A stretch of DNA of 64,000 bases from Heterocephalus glaber. Lineage: Eukaryota; Chordata; Mammalia; Rodentia; Bathyergidae. The notes beneath the pieces were generated by a model that was not told the DNA's origin, made no database searches, and worked only from the letters and a program-made list of their open reading frames with translations. The position numbers and the translations under genes were made by a program. This document shows positions 21,950 through 33,169 of the stretch, in pieces. The stretch is from contig NW_004624734.1 in assembly GCF_000247695.1 (NCBI RefSeq), forward strand, positions 10,238,658 through 10,302,657. The letters run 5' to 3'. The first letter of the stretch is position 1, and every line of letters begins with the position of its first letter.

Positions 21950-22490
21950 TAGAGAAAAAGTTGATTATTCATATCATATCCTTAAGTAAATTCCATAGAA
22001 AGATTGCTATGTAAAAATATTGTTAAAATGTAAAAACCATAAGGAAGAAATAAAATGTAAACATTTATATAATCTTGGCCTGGAGAAGAGCTTTCTAAGT
22101 ATGGAACCAAAAGCAAACCCATAAAAAGAAAAGATTAATAGATTTGTCCACTTATAAATTGAGCAGCCTGACATCAAAAACATTATAAATAAAACTAAAT
22201 GTCAAACAACAATGAGAAAATATTATTTGCAGCATGTATTGTACATCAAGGATTAATTCCTTAATGCATGAGCTAGTGTTATGAATTGATAAGAAAAAGG
22301 CAAATATTGTAATTAAAATGGGAAAAGGACATAAAATCTGACATTTTAATTATTTCAGCTTTGTACTTAACAATCCACAAAACAGGTAATAAACATAGTG
22401 GCCAAAAAATGTCAGAAATACATTCGACATGACTAAAAATCAACCAAAGACAAAGGAAGACAAGGCATAATGTCTTTTCTGTCAAATGGA
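21950..22490 (+). mobile_element. L1M ORF2 3' fragment
   Basis: Old L1 ORF2 end: 'gaaaagattaatagatttgt', 'acatcaaaaacattataaat', 'gagaaaatattatttgcagc', 'caaggattaattccttaatg' and 'gggaaaaggacataaaa'. The frame is destroyed by stops and indels. Confidence 0.68.
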
Positions 22491-22494
22491 GACC

Positions 22495-22790
22495 AAAGTT
22501 TTAAGTGATGATCACCAATGCTGGGAGCTAGGTGGTTCCATGCCTCCTGGCAATAGGGTGTTTTGAGAGAATCTTTCTGGAGGACAATGGAATAATGCGC
22601 ATCGCACGCCTTTAGGATAATCCTGTCCTGGTGTGAGCACCAGCCAGTGCTCACAGCACTGAGCGTACCCAGAGATCCCTGTGGACTCCTGGCTCAGAGA
22701 TCTGCACCTTTTGTGGTGCCCTCTGAGAGGTCAAGCTCTGACCTTGCAGTGTCTTCCTCTGCTGGTCCCGGCATGAGCCCAAGCAAAGAC
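22495..22790. other. Unassigned non-coding DNA
   Basis: No recognised repeat or gene. Confidence 0.4.
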
Positions 22791-22792
22791 TA

Positions 22793-23170
22793 TGCTTTGA
22801 ATGTTTATTCCCCAGAGTTCATGTGCTGGAAACGTAATCCTCAGAGTTGCGTGATAATGATCGTTGGGGCCTTTGGGAAGCAATTAGGACTAGATGAGGT
22901 CAGGATGGTGGGGTCCCCTTGATGGCATCTGTAGCTTTATAAGAAGGGGAAGAAAGAGTTGAGCTAGTATATTTGCTCTGTCTTACCATGTGATGCTGAC
23001 TGCCATGTTACAGTGCATTTTACATAAAGTACAATGCTACAAGAAAGACCCTCACCGGGTACTGAGCAGGTGAGTGCCATGGTTTTGGACTCCCCAGCTT
23101 CAGAACTGTGACCCAAATAAACCTCTACTCTTTGTAATTACCCAATCTCATGTATTTTGTAATACCAACA
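22793..23170 (+). mobile_element. ERVL-MaLR LTR
   Basis: It begins 'tgctttgaatgtttattccc' and contains 'ttcatgtgctggaaacgtaa', 'gcaattaggactagatgagg' and 'gaactgtgacccaaataaac', then ends in 'tgtattttgtaataccaaca'. A solo LTR with no internal genes. Confidence 0.72.
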
Positions 23171-23429
23171 GAAAACCCCCCACAAAAGCAGGGATTGCCC
23201 CTCTCCCTCCACACTCGGTTCTAGCTGCCCCATCTCTTCCCTTTCACTCTCCAAAACCCGGGGCATAGCTGCTTCCTGCAGTACTCAAGCTTAGCCAGCT
23301 CAGATCTTTCGCTTTTCGTTTTCTCAACACCTGTGTCAGTCCCCTAATCCTCTCAGTTGAAAATATTTCTGATTTCCCTTTTCTCGCCTAGCTCTGACTG
23401 ATAGGCTCTTCCTCTTAAAAATCCCATTT

Positions 23430-24350
23430 CTAGGGATTTATTTTACAAAGCAATCACACGTATATATGTTTTTTAAATGTGTGACATGATTTATTAGTAG
23501 CAAAAGAAGTGGGGTCCAAACAATCTAGAAAAGCTAAAAACCCATCATTGTAAATTTGAGTTGATTTGTTTCCCCTAAAAAGATACGTTGAAGTTCTAAC
23601 TTCCCAAATAGCAGAACATGAACTTATTTGGAGTTAGGGTTACTGCAGGTGTAATTAGTTAAAATTAGTCACACTTGAGTAGTTCAGGCCCTTAACCCAA
23701 ATGAGACACAGAGTCACACAGGGAAGACAGCCATGTGATGATGATGGAGGCAGAGACTGGAGCACTGCAGCCATGAGCCAAGGTGCCTCAAGGATCGCCA
23801 ACAGCCCTGGAGCTGGGAGGGAGGAGTGCATGCAAGAGATTTTCCCTCCGAGACTCCCAAGATGGAATCAACCCTTGGTGTTGGATGTCTGGCCTCAAGA
23901 TTTGTAACAGAACGCATTTTTTCTGCTTTTGAGCACCTAGCGTATGTAGCGGTAGTTTGTTATGGCAACCCTAGAAAATGAATACAAAGAGATTGGTTAA
24001 ATAGGTGACGGTAAGTCACATAATGGAAATCAGAGGAATGATTAAAATATAGAGCAATATTGTAGAGGACTGTGTAATGCTATGAAAAGGTGTTCATGAT
24101 TTAAAAATAAAAATTTACATAATTTGAGCCTGTGTTTGTAAGTTTTATAAAAATATATGCATGGTAAGCAACAGCAACACACTTGTGAGGCCATATACTA
24201 AAATAATAACATTACAGTAGTTGCATGGAAGGGGAAGCAGTATTGTAAATAATTTTTGTTTTCTTTGTTTTAATGATATTTGCTCCTAAATTTTCTACAC
24301 TGAACATGTCTTGTTTTTGAACAACAACAACAACAACATCAACAAAGCTG
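23430..24350 (+). mobile_element. L1M 3' end interrupted by an MLT1 LTR
   Basis: The left block (23430-23548) has 'ctagggatttattttacaaa' and 'gtagcaaaagaagtgggg'. The right block (23987-24350) resumes at 'gagattggttaaataggtg', then 'gatttaaaaataaaaattta' and 'ttctacactgaacatgtctt', ending in a (CAA)n tail at about 24321-24345. The order matches one L1 3'-UTR cut by the LTR between. Confidence 0.68.
23549..23986 (+). mobile_element. MLT1-type LTR inside L1
   Basis: It contains 'cccctaaaaagatacgttga', 'gaacttatttggagttaggg', 'ttactgcaggtgtaattagt', 'aagacagccatgtgatgatg', 'gccaacagccctggagctgg' and an end at 'ccctagaaaatgaataca'. This is a clear MLT1 LTR in plus orientation. Confidence 0.78.
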
Positions 24351-24359
24351 TTTTTGAAA

Positions 24360-24480
24360 GGTGCTTTTTGTCCTACTCTGATCCTAGCAAGGACTTTAGG
24401 AGGGAGCCTGCATTGTCATCACACTTAATGTTCTGTGGAGAAACTGAGGCCCACAGAGAGGGGTTAGGGAAAGGCACTTC
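24360..24480 (+). mobile_element. MIR SINE fragment
   Basis: 'ttctgtggagaaactgaggc' and 'ccacagagaggggttaggg' are typical MIR core sequence. Confidence 0.55.
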
Positions 24481-24724
24481 CTTCCCGTGAAGGGGACATG
24501 TTCATGTGGGGACAAAGGGACATTTCTCCCTCTCCTGGAGGTGTGCTCCATTCCATACATCTAGAGAACAGATTGAGTAACTGTGAGTAGCCGTGATAAA
24601 TGATCAGAGATGACATGTGGAGAAACCAAATAAATCTCTCAGCTGTTTTTAGCACTCTCTGCCTCCTTTGACTAACACGGCAGAGCCTTAGGCAGCTTCC
24701 TGGAGAGGACATTTTGTTGTTTGT

Positions 24725-25030
24725 TCATAAATGTATTTTACATTTATTTTTAAACTTTATGATGAAATTTTCCAACAGTTGAAAGCAGAGAGGATGGTGC
24801 CTTGCCAAGGGCCCAGCATCCAGCCTCAGCAGCTGCCACATCTGAACACATTAGCATTAGCACCACCCCTGCCCCTGGAAAACTTGAAAGTAAATTACAA
24901 ACTTTGTGTCATTCCATTCAGAAATACTTCCATTTCCGTCTTGAACAGGAAGCAAATGTGCAGATATTTTCTTACCTAACTTCAGTGTCATCATCACATA
25001 TAGCAAAATGAATTGGAATTCCTTAATGTG
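24725..25030 (-). mobile_element. Old L1 3' fragment, minus strand
   Basis: 'gatgaaattttccaacagtt', 'gcagagaggatggtgcc', 'cagcctcagcagctgccac' and 'aaattacaaactttgtgtca' resemble reversed sequence of an L1M 3' region. Diverged. Confidence 0.45.
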
Positions 25031-25034
25031 CTTG

Positions 25035-25575
25035 GATATTCAGGCCAGAATCAGAATTCTACCAGGCACTTATTTGGACAGCCCCCCACTCTCAGAAACA
25101 TCTGGCATTAAACCATCATGAGTGTGATTTCCCAAATCTCTGGGAAGTTTGTTCTGCTTCATTTGTTCCTTCTTGGGTTAGGGCAGAATGGTGGACCCAT
25201 GGTTCCTCAGTTTCTCTCTACCCACTCTGTTGGTTCTGCTTCTCTAAGGAATCTTAACACAGTACTTATCCTTACAAAGTGAGGTTCTGTGGATAAATCA
25301 GGGCAATGGCATTCTCCTGCTCGTAAATCGGATGCCAGTGGCTAAAACTGTCAGTGTCCTCTGTGGTGCTGCTGTTCGTATCTGGCTGTTTCAGAGCCTG
25401 GGGCAATTCTTTCACTTGGAGACTTAAAAATAGCAGCAGCAACAGTGAACCATGAACAATTCATTGAGAAAAACTGAGCTGCCACAGAACTGAAAACATT
25501 AAGTGTTTGAGAGAGTTCACTTGGACATGAATGTCATGCAGCAAATAACCAAGTAATGACTAATGTGAAGTCATA
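25035..25575. other. Unassigned non-coding DNA
   Basis: No repeat or gene I can name. Confidence 0.4.
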
Positions 25576-25579
25576 GCTA

Positions 25580-25810
25580 AGGTGCTATTCTGATGTCCCC
25601 ATTCAATGCCTCACCCAGAGCTCATGGACACATGAATACTCAGGAGTATCTGTGGACCACCCGCTGTGTACTGGACATGCCAGACACTGTGGCACAAAGA
25701 TGAAAGACATTAATTCTGCCTTCTCACAGCCCTGGCAGTGCAAAGACAGACATTAGCTAGACAGTCCTGGCAGGGCAAGGTGTACTGTGAGGAGACCACT
25801 AAGGCGTATT
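25580..25810 (-). mobile_element. L2 3'-end fragment, minus strand
   Basis: 'ccgctgtgtactggacatgc', 'cagacactgtggcacaaaga' and 'ctcacagccctggcagtgca', then 'agacattagctagacag', follow reversed L2. Confidence 0.55.
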
Positions 25811-25814
25811 GGAA

Positions 25815-26155
25815 GATGCATTATAAATATATCTACCAGTAGCAAAGAAAACAATGCTACCAGCTGTAAACTGCCATGGGTGGCTAACAAAATCAGTCTC
25901 AGAGTTGTGGAAGGGTTGTGTCTTAGAATCTGTGAGGTGAAGTAGTTCTGAAAAGCTTGTAATGGGAAGGACAGTCCCTGGCTCCTTTTTCACCACACCT
26001 AAATCCCCAGAGGCTAGAGATTTCAACTCTTCTGAGTGATTTTATTTTGCCCTTACTGGCACCTGTTGTCCAAGTCTTTATTTACATGTGTGTAGAGTAT
26101 TGCTACTTTCTGATTTCTCAGTTTTAGGCATTATCTACTGACTTCTCCACATGAG
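25815..26155. other. Unassigned non-coding DNA
   Basis: No recognised repeat or gene. Confidence 0.4.
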
Positions 26156-26159
26156 GAGA

Positions 26160-26170
26160 ACCCTCTCCCT

Positions 26171-26240
<70 letters not shown>
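26160..26240 (+). repeat. Compound (CT)n-(CA)n microsatellite
   Basis: CCCT units pass into a pure CT run and then a pure CA run of about 34 bases. Compound tracts like this are often length-polymorphic. Confidence 0.95.
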
Positions 26241-26243
<3 letters not shown>

Positions 26244-26244
26244 A

Positions 26245-26750
26245 CCCCACCCCACCCATTCATGCTACTTGTCTCTCATGTCTCTATAGAATGGTGATAA
26301 TTTTGGTTAGATTGTTAAGCAGAGTCTACATTATAAGGACCATGCTGAGCTCTGTACTGCTGAGCCAAATAGGATGTTATAAACATTTTCTTTTACTACA
26401 GAACATTTTATTTGCCCTAAAATTAATAGTTATCTTAATTATTTTCCATTTCAGTGCTCTCCTCTGTACTCATCAGTAATGTGTCCCTAAAGTCCTTGGG
26501 GTGTGTTCAGACACATAGGCTGTTACATCTGCACAGCCTTGTGAGAACTTCTGGAGCTTTCAGGCTGCCCAGGCTGCACTTGTTGCTCTCCAGACCTGCT
26601 TCCCAGCCATCCTCTGGGAGCTCTTTTCTCCAGCATCCAGGGTAGTTCCTTAACCTCTTTACTATATAGGGCTGCTCACTTCCTGAGCCTCCGGTCTGCC
26701 TCCTTCTTGCTTGCTGTGTTGCTTTGGTGGAATGTGGCTTCCTGAGGATA
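26245..26750. other. Unassigned non-coding DNA
   Basis: No recognised repeat or gene. Confidence 0.4.
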
Positions 26751-26754
26751 CATA

Positions 26755-27300
26755 GGAGGTGTCTCTGCTGTGTAACAAATTGCCGCCAAATGAAGCAGCT
26801 TGAAGCAACACATGTACAACATTTCACCCAGTTGTCTGCATTTTCAGGAGTCCAGGGGTGACTTAGATAGTGGTTCTGAGGTAGACTCATTCCCAAGGAT
26901 GCAGTAAAATGGTTGGGCAGAGCTGTAGGCAGCTGAGGGACTGACCTGGGTGGAAGATGTGTTTCCAAGATGGCCACTCATGTGGCTGTGGACAGGAGGC
27001 CTGAGTTCTTTGCTAGCTGTTGGCAGAAGTCCTCTGAGCTCCTCCTCACATAGGCTTTTCCTACTTGAGTAGCCTTGCGACATGGTGGCTTACTTCCCAC
27101 AGAGCAAGTAAACTGAGAGAGACAGAGAAAGGTGGAAGCCGTATCTTTTACAACTTTGTCTTAGAAGAGATGTATCATTAAGCGTGATGCTGCTTTTCAC
27201 AGACCAGCCCTGGTATATGTGGGAGGGGGCTAGCTACATAAGGCAGTGAATAGCAAGATACAGATGTCTTCAGTCTTAGAGACTGGGCACTCGGGATGAA
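26755..27300 (-). mobile_element. MLT1-type LTR, minus strand
   Basis: Reversed MLT1-like order: 'gctgtgtaacaaattgccgc', 'ttgggcagagctgtaggcag', 'ttccaagatggccactcatg', 'gcgacatggtggcttacttc' and 'cagaccagccctggtata'. Confidence 0.6.
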
Positions 27301-27304
27301 CACA

Positions 27305-27715
27305 TAGAGACCACATTTCAGAGTTTCAACCTCACAACAAACTCAACCCATAGACTACTAGGTATGTATTTGTACCTTGGAAGCCATTTTCTTTTGCATT
27401 CTCCAAGCATTCTTCTATCATCTCCTGGGTTCCATTGTTGCTGCTGAGAAATCCCACAACACTGGGCTATTTCATCCTTTTCTCTGTGGAAGTTTTTCAT
27501 ATCTTTTTGTCCCTGCATCTCAGCGTTCCACGAGGAGGTGATGGGTCTTGCGGTAGGTTCATTCTCACCTGTGAGCTGGATGCTCTGCTGGGCCCATCAG
27601 TCTGGAAACTCAAGTCTTTCAGCCCTTCTCTATTTCTTCCACTCTTCTATTTTTCTGGGGTTTTTTTTTCCTGCTCCTTTTTTCTCTTCTATGATTTGAA
27701 TATTGAAATTCTAAT
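27305..27715. other. Unassigned, partly T/C-rich DNA
   Basis: A pyrimidine-rich stretch at about 27625-27690. No gene recognised. Confidence 0.4.
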
Positions 27716-27716
27716 G

Positions 27717-27908
27717 TTTTTTTCAGTACTGTGGATTGAACTCAGGGCCTTCACACTGAGCTATATCCCCAGCCCTTTTTGAATTTTTTATTTTGAGACA
27801 GGGTCTAACTAAGTTGCTAAGTTACACAGGTTGGGCTTGAATTTGCAATCCTTCTGCCTCAGCCTCCTGGAGTGTTGGGCTCACAGGCATGTGCCACCAT
27901 GACCAGCT
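27717..27908 (-). mobile_element. B1-dID composite SINE, minus strand
   Basis: Reading the plus strand, the ID half comes first ('gtactgtggattgaactcag' to 'gctatatccccagccc'). The B1 half follows ('gagacagggtctaactaag', 'cctcagcctcctggag', 'caggcatgtgccaccatg'). This fused 7SL plus tRNA SINE is known from non-murid rodents and is the best lineage marker in the window. Confidence 0.9.
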
Positions 27909-28114
27909 TAATGTTCTTATTTTTAGTGACTTTTTTTCTTTTTCTTTTTTTTACCTTTTCTCTACTTACTGGGAGCCCTTCTCAACTGCATCTTCCTAGC
28001 CTACTTTTAAATTTTCACCAGTGATGCATGTTTTTTATTTCAAAGTACTTTCACTATTTTCCTTGATGCTCCTTTAAAAAAAAAAAGCATCCTGTTTTTG
28101 TTTCAAAGTTGTAA

Positions 28115-28270
28115 GCGCATCTCGGTGGTTGAAAGCAAGGGCCCAGCCAGACTGCTGGGTGCAGGCCATGGCTGCCTGCTTAATGCTGTATAATCTTGAG
28201 CATTCCCTCATCTCGCCCAGCCTTCAGTCTCAGCCATAAAATGAAGAGAGTAGCAATAATAGTGCCTACT
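28115..28270 (+). mobile_element. MIR SINE
   Basis: 'ctcggtggttgaaagcaagg', 'gcttaatgctgtataatctt' and 'gccataaaatgaagagagta' match MIR order. An MLT1 LTR starts immediately after it and may interrupt it. Confidence 0.6.
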
Positions 28271-28274
28271 GTGT

Positions 28275-28680
28275 TTGCTTTCTAAAGCTTTCATAACAAA
28301 GCACAGCAAACCAGGAGGTGTAAGCAATAAGAATTTATTCTCTCATGGTTCTGGAAGCCAGAAACCCAAAATCAAGGCACCAGCAGGGCTGATTCCTGTT
28401 GGAGGCTCTGAGAAACATCGGTTCCCAGCCTCTCTCCTGGCCGGCATGGCACTGACTGTCCCTGGAGCTCCTCCACTTGCATACACAGCAGCCCTTGGTC
28501 TTCACAGGAGCTTTCACTGGGTCCTCTGCCTCTGTTCCTATTTCTCTTTTCTTATGTGGACCCCAGTCACTGAATTAAGGCCCACCCTAGTCCAGTATGA
28601 GCTTTATGATATTTGCAAGACTCTAGTTCCAAATAAGATCACATTCAAAGGTACTGGGTAGGGCTTCAGAATACCTTGTC
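28275..28680 (-). mobile_element. MLT1-type LTR, minus strand
   Basis: Clear reversed MLT1: 'tttcataacaaagcacagc', 'agaatttattctctcatggt', 'tctggaagccagaaaccc', 'atcaaggcaccagcaggg', 'ttaaggcccaccctagtcc', 'caaataagatcacattcaaa'. The 128-codon frame at 28275-28661 lies inside it and is not a gene. Confidence 0.8.
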
Positions 28681-28684
28681 AGGA

Positions 28685-29090
28685 ACACATCTCTAACCAC
28701 TGTATCCCAAGAGGTATCTGTAAAGATTATTTTAAGTACTATGTGTTGGATATTATTATCATCCTATCGCACTATTACGAATCATCTCCCTGGGTGGTGC
28801 TGTTTTCTCCAACTTTGTCTTTTCTGTTTGTGTTGGCCTCTGTCAAATGTCTGGAGGTTGCACAAGTGGCCCCTGACTGGTTGACCGAAGCCTAGTATGG
28901 TGGCAGGAGCCTGTCATGGCAGCCTCCACTTTGATTGGCCAACTTATTTCATCCAGGAAGCCTGAGAACTGTACTTCTAGGTGTTTTCTCTTCAGCCTAC
29001 CAGGGACTTCTTATCCCTTGTCTGGAAATTAAATACTAGTGGCTGGGGAACTGGAAACCAGGTGGCCAGAAAATCTGGGGCTCTCCACCT
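28685..29090. other. Unassigned non-coding DNA
   Basis: No repeat recognised. An inverted CCAAT-type box (GATTGGCC) occurs at about 28932. Confidence 0.35.
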
Positions 29091-29093
29091 TCG

Positions 29094-29472
29094 TTAAGCA
29101 GATTTTACTGAATCCACCTTTGTGCCCTCTCTCATGTCCTCCAGTTCAGAGACCTTCTGTCTTACCCTCTTTGGAGAACAAACCTTCTGGCTTCTGCAGA
29201 GATGACGCAGGGCAAATTCTTCTTCCTCTTTCATGAGCCCATCTTCACTCATCTCCGGCGTGTCTGAGGCTGCCAATGGTTTGGTCTTGGGAGTCATTAG
29301 AGTAACTTGGGCTATTTCTTGGCTTTCTGTACTGCTGACTAAAGATTCCTGTCTTTTGGATCTGCTGACTGAGTTCATCTTTGCTTCTCCATAGCTTATC
29401 ACAGTCCAAACATTTGCTGTTGGGTTTCCTTCTCTGCCTACAGCCTGGGCAGATGCTTAGGGGTAGGGTCAC
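29094..29472 (-). other. Two overlapping minus-strand frames, possible decayed coding DNA
   Basis: Two frames (29245-29472 and 29094-29402) overlap on the minus strand in different phases. The upstream one has a CxxC-like pattern (CPGC, then CLDC 14 residues on). The downstream one is rich in Lys, Glu and Ser and ends in a stop codon. No repeat family explains the stretch. I recognise no protein, so a frameshifted pseudogene exon is only one possibility and chance is at least as likely. Confidence 0.2.
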
Positions 29473-29569
29473 TAGATGCTAAAAATTGCTCTAAATACAT
29501 AAAATGTATTTTTTCACTGAATTCTGGGGAGGAAATAGGACACAGAAGACCAAAGCTAGCTTGCATCAG

Positions 29570-29720
29570 GTGAGTCCAATAGTAAGAGGAAACACAAGGG
29601 TTGGAAGTCGGACAGTCTGGCTTCAAAGCCTGCATTCTTAGTCCCTCTGTGTGTGGCCATAGCAGTGTGTCTTGGTCTTCACTATGCCAGAGGACAGCCC
29701 CACCCCTGCTTCTCTGCAAG
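29570..29720 (+). mobile_element. MIR SINE fragment
   Basis: 'gttggaagtcggacagtctg' then 'gcttcaaagcctgcattct' is the typical MIR 5' core. Confidence 0.6.
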
Positions 29721-30089
29721 ATGGCAGGTGCTCATAGGTGGCTGTGCTCCTGGGCATAGCACGAAATCTTACCCACATGGTTATCAGTTTCCTAGTGATG
29801 AGGAGTCTGTCCCTTTGTATTCCTACCACCATGCACAATTCCCAACACACAGTAAGTTTTTCTATATCTTTGTTGCATGCCAACTTACTGCCAACTTCTC
29901 TCCCACCTCTCTTCTTTCCACTGGTGCCCATGACCAGGATGACTACCCCAGATGCTGAAGCTCTGGTGAGGTAGGGACTGGGTCTTACATTAGGGCACAG
30001 TTTGAACTCCTATAACAAATCACCCCAAATACAATGACTTCCCTTCTCAAGTAAGTACTGAAATTCAAGCAGTCCTGGTAAATGCCTGG

Positions 30090-30420
30090 CCCATCTGTAT
30101 GGCTTGCTGTAGCCAATGTCATGTGAGTAGAAGTGACAATGTTCCAGCGAGGCTAGTCTGTAAGAGGCCTTTCCTGGTTCCACTTACTCCAGCTTTTCAT
30201 CCTCAGAACCATCTCTAGCTAACCTGCTGACTCAAGGAAGACAAGGGAGGTGGGTCAAAGAGAGTGGAGCTGTACTACCAGCTACCACGCCGAGCCCAGC
30301 TAGATCAACGGATGCCCATCCAGTCTGCAGACATAGGAACAAAACAATCCATTGCTATCTGCCATGAATATTTTGTTGTTATGGAAATGATGATCCAGGA
30401 TGCGGGCAGTTCTAACCCAT
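30090..30420 (+). mobile_element. MLT1-type LTR fragment
   Basis: 'gctgtagccaatgtcatgtg', 'agtagaagtgacaatgttcc', 'taagaggcctttcctggttc' and 'gccatgaatattttgttgtt' fit the middle and 3' parts of a diverged MLT1 LTR. Confidence 0.5.
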
Positions 30421-30657
30421 GAAGTTATTTATCCTGAGACATTAGGATGTTAGTGGTCAATTCTGCCATCCTAATAGGCAGCTCCCATCTGCAGAAGGCA
30501 CCTGGTCCACACTGAGAAGGAGAAACCCAAGGTAGCTCAGGGTTTGACCTTAGGGAATTGTACAAAGGTGTACATGGCACTTCTGCACAAATTCTGTGGG
30601 AATGAACTGAGTCCCATGGCCATGCCTTGCTGCAAAGAAGGCCTAGAAATACAGATT

Positions 30658-31025
30658 TGTTATGGGCTGAGTTGGGTCCTCCAAAATTCATAAGTTGAGG
30701 TCCTAATCCCTAGTACCTCAGAATATGACTCCTTGGAGACATGGTCTTTAAAGAGGCAATTAAGTTTGAAAGAGACCATTAAGGTAGGTCTTATTCCATT
30801 GACTGATGGCCTTATAAGAAAAGGAGATAAGGATACAGACAAGGACATGAAGACATAGGGAGAAGGCAGCCAGCCACAAGCCAGGAAAGAGGCCTCAGAA
30901 GAACCTAACCTTGCCAAGACCTTGACCTTTGTCTTCCAGCCTCCAGAACTGAGGAAATAAATCTCTGTTGCTCAAGCCGTGGAGTCTGGGATACACTGTA
31001 ATGGCAACCCGGGCAGTCTAATGTA
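30658..31025 (+). mobile_element. MLT1/MaLR LTR
   Basis: It starts TGTTATGGGCTGAGTT and contains 'cataagttgaggtcctaatc', 'cttggagacatggtctttaa', 'ggccttataagaaaaggaga' and 'cctccagaactgaggaaata', finishing near 'gcagtctaatgta'. Nearly full length at about 368 bp. Confidence 0.82.
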
Positions 31026-31029
31026 GGCC

Positions 31030-32040
31030 ATATCAAGTGAATGTGTTTCCCAACTAACTTGGGGAGGAGTGGAGATTGTGTTAGTAAAAAAAAAAAAGGG
31101 AGTCTGGAGACAGTTAATGTCACCCACAAAGTCTCACCCATGGGCCTTATCTGGCATATCATGCCCACCTTCCAGGGCTGTATGCCCCAGTCCCTTGTGA
31201 TGTAGGAGTTCTAACTGGTATCTCTTAGTAGTTTATGCATAGCTAAAGTTGTAATTTTCCGTATTTTATTGCAAGTGCTTACAAATATGACTCTAAGAGA
31301 CCTATAGGTTTCTAAATTATGGCCAAGGGTCCGTGATTGGTTGTCTTTTCTGGGTCACAGACAGGCTTGTGCTTGTGTTTGACTCATACCATCTTTAACA
31401 GGTGCCAGGATTCAACTTAGAGACTCAGCTCCTTGTCTTGCAGCCGAATTAGATGGAGAGACAGGCTGAATGCTGATACAAATGCAGAAGCGAACTCAGC
31501 CAATCCCATAGGCCCTGCAGCTGGCTGGGCCCTTGAGTGTTTCACATCGAGGCAAGGGTTTGACAAATCACTGGACACAGAAATGAGGAGTGGCCTAAAG
31601 GCAAGTCATTGTCCCTTCCCTTGCCTCCCGAGGACAGAGTCAGCAATGAGCTGTGGTGAGCCCTCAGCAATCACAAGTAACAGCAGCTGGGAGAATGGGT
31701 CCCTGGGTCCCACAGGGGAATCCGGGTGGCAAATCAAGCAGCTGCCTTGCCATCTTAGCCGTGCCGATTCTAGCTGAGATTGCCCTAGCCTACCTGTTCC
31801 TTTGACTGTGTTCTTCCTGCACATCGCTGGCCAGCTTTCAGCAACAGCTCCGAGAGATGTGAGAATGCCTGGGAATTATCCCCCTGTTCTTGCCAGGAGG
31901 AATCTTTTGAAAGCCAGTTTCCTCCAAGTTTCCAAAAGGACCTTTGTCTTCTGTTAGAGGCTGTGGGTGCTGAGGAGGGGGTGGACAATCTCCAGGAAGA
32001 TTGGCCCTGCTGGCTGGCTCTGAGGCTTGGGCTTGGCTCT
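31030..32040. other. Unassigned non-coding DNA
   Basis: No repeat family recognised apart from an A-run near 31087. Frames at 31433-31777 and 31606-31824 are on opposite strands of the same DNA. Confidence 0.4.
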
Positions 32041-32043
32041 GTT

Positions 32044-32075
32044 TCCTGGCCACTCCCTCGAGGGAGTGGCCAGGA
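32044..32075. repeat. Perfect spacerless 32-bp palindrome
   Basis: Sixteen bases on each side of the axis (between 32059 and 32060, in CTCGAG) are exact reverse complements. The arms begin TCCTGGCCACTCCC. The symmetry fails at the next pair out (32043 and 32076). Confidence 0.95.
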
Positions 32076-32079
32076 CTTC

Positions 32080-32345
32080 TGTGCCCTGAGCTCAGGAGGG
32101 GCTGTCCGAGGCAGAAGCCCTGGCTCTCTTCCCGGGTGTCCCAAACACTAGGCTCTGCCTTTGACTTCCACTCTGACATCACAGTACCATAGACCCTGCG
32201 CTGAAGATGGTGAGGCTGTGACCTCCTTGTCAGTAATGCTTGCATGAAATAAAATACAGAGAATTATGACAGAAAGAAACTATATTGGAATAAACATATT
32301 AAAATACTGTAGCAAGTAAATGTGTGATGTACTAATGTATGTGCC
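32080..32345. other. Unassigned non-coding DNA
   Basis: No recognised repeat or gene. Confidence 0.4.
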
Positions 32346-32347
32346 TC

Positions 32348-32714
32348 TGTTGTGATTTAGATCTAGAATATCTCCCCAAAACCACATACATTCAGAGACA
32401 AGGCTTTGGATGGTAGTTGAGTCATGGGGGCACTATAGGATTAATCCACCGAAGAGTTCAGAACTGAATGTGCTGTTAGGGGTTAGGGTCTGGATGGAAG
32501 AGGCAAATCACTTCGGGAGAAGCCTGGAAGGATTTGTCTTCATCCCAGGTCCTCCTTTTCCTTCCGCCATGATGTGAACAACTGTCCCCAACCAATGTCA
32601 TTCCTGCCTTGGAATCTGCTGACCATGGATTGAAACTGTGAGCCAAGTACAGCTCCCCTCCTTTAAGCTGCAGGTGTCAGAAATTGTCTCATGAACAAGA
32701 GAGTGACTAGGGCA
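32348..32714 (+). mobile_element. ERVL-MaLR LTR
   Basis: Starts 'tgttgtgatttagatctag', with 'gatggtagttgagtcatggg', 'ggattaatccaccgaagag', 'ccttccgccatgatgtgaac' and 'gattgaaactgtgagccaag', and ends 'gtgactagggca'. Solo LTR. Confidence 0.75.
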
Positions 32715-32719
32715 GCCTC

Positions 32720-33165
32720 TTTATCCATGCATTCGTAACATGATGGACAACAGTAATCAGTACCAAGCAGTGGTTAATAACTACTGTTGGTAACAGATAT
32801 TACTACTTTGCAATATCAAAGCAGTGATGAACAGAAATGATTTTCAGAGAGATCTATGGTGATTATAATGTGATATGAAAATATTTGTGGCTTTTCCTGG
32901 TTTCAGAGTACTATTAACGTTACTGTGATTTGTTACCTATTACACAACTTTTCTCATCCAAGTTTATAGACACCCCTGAATCCTTCTATGGACCTCAGGC
33001 TCAGAAGCCCTGTTTAATTAATTATTAGCTGGAAGAAATGGAGGCAGCCTTGGAACCAGAAACTGGAATTTGCAATCCATTTGCAGCTCCTTCACCTTCT
33101 CAGAGCTGCATAACTAAAGACTGGTGCGATCACTTGGCATGCCTCAGCATGCGGCCTTGGGACGA
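32720..33165. other. Unassigned AT-rich DNA
   Basis: No repeat or gene recognised. Confidence 0.4.
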
Positions 33166-33169
33166 CAAT

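Noticed and set aside
28275..28661. 128-codon frame
   Set aside because: Lies inside a minus-strand MLT1 LTR, which has no protein-coding role.
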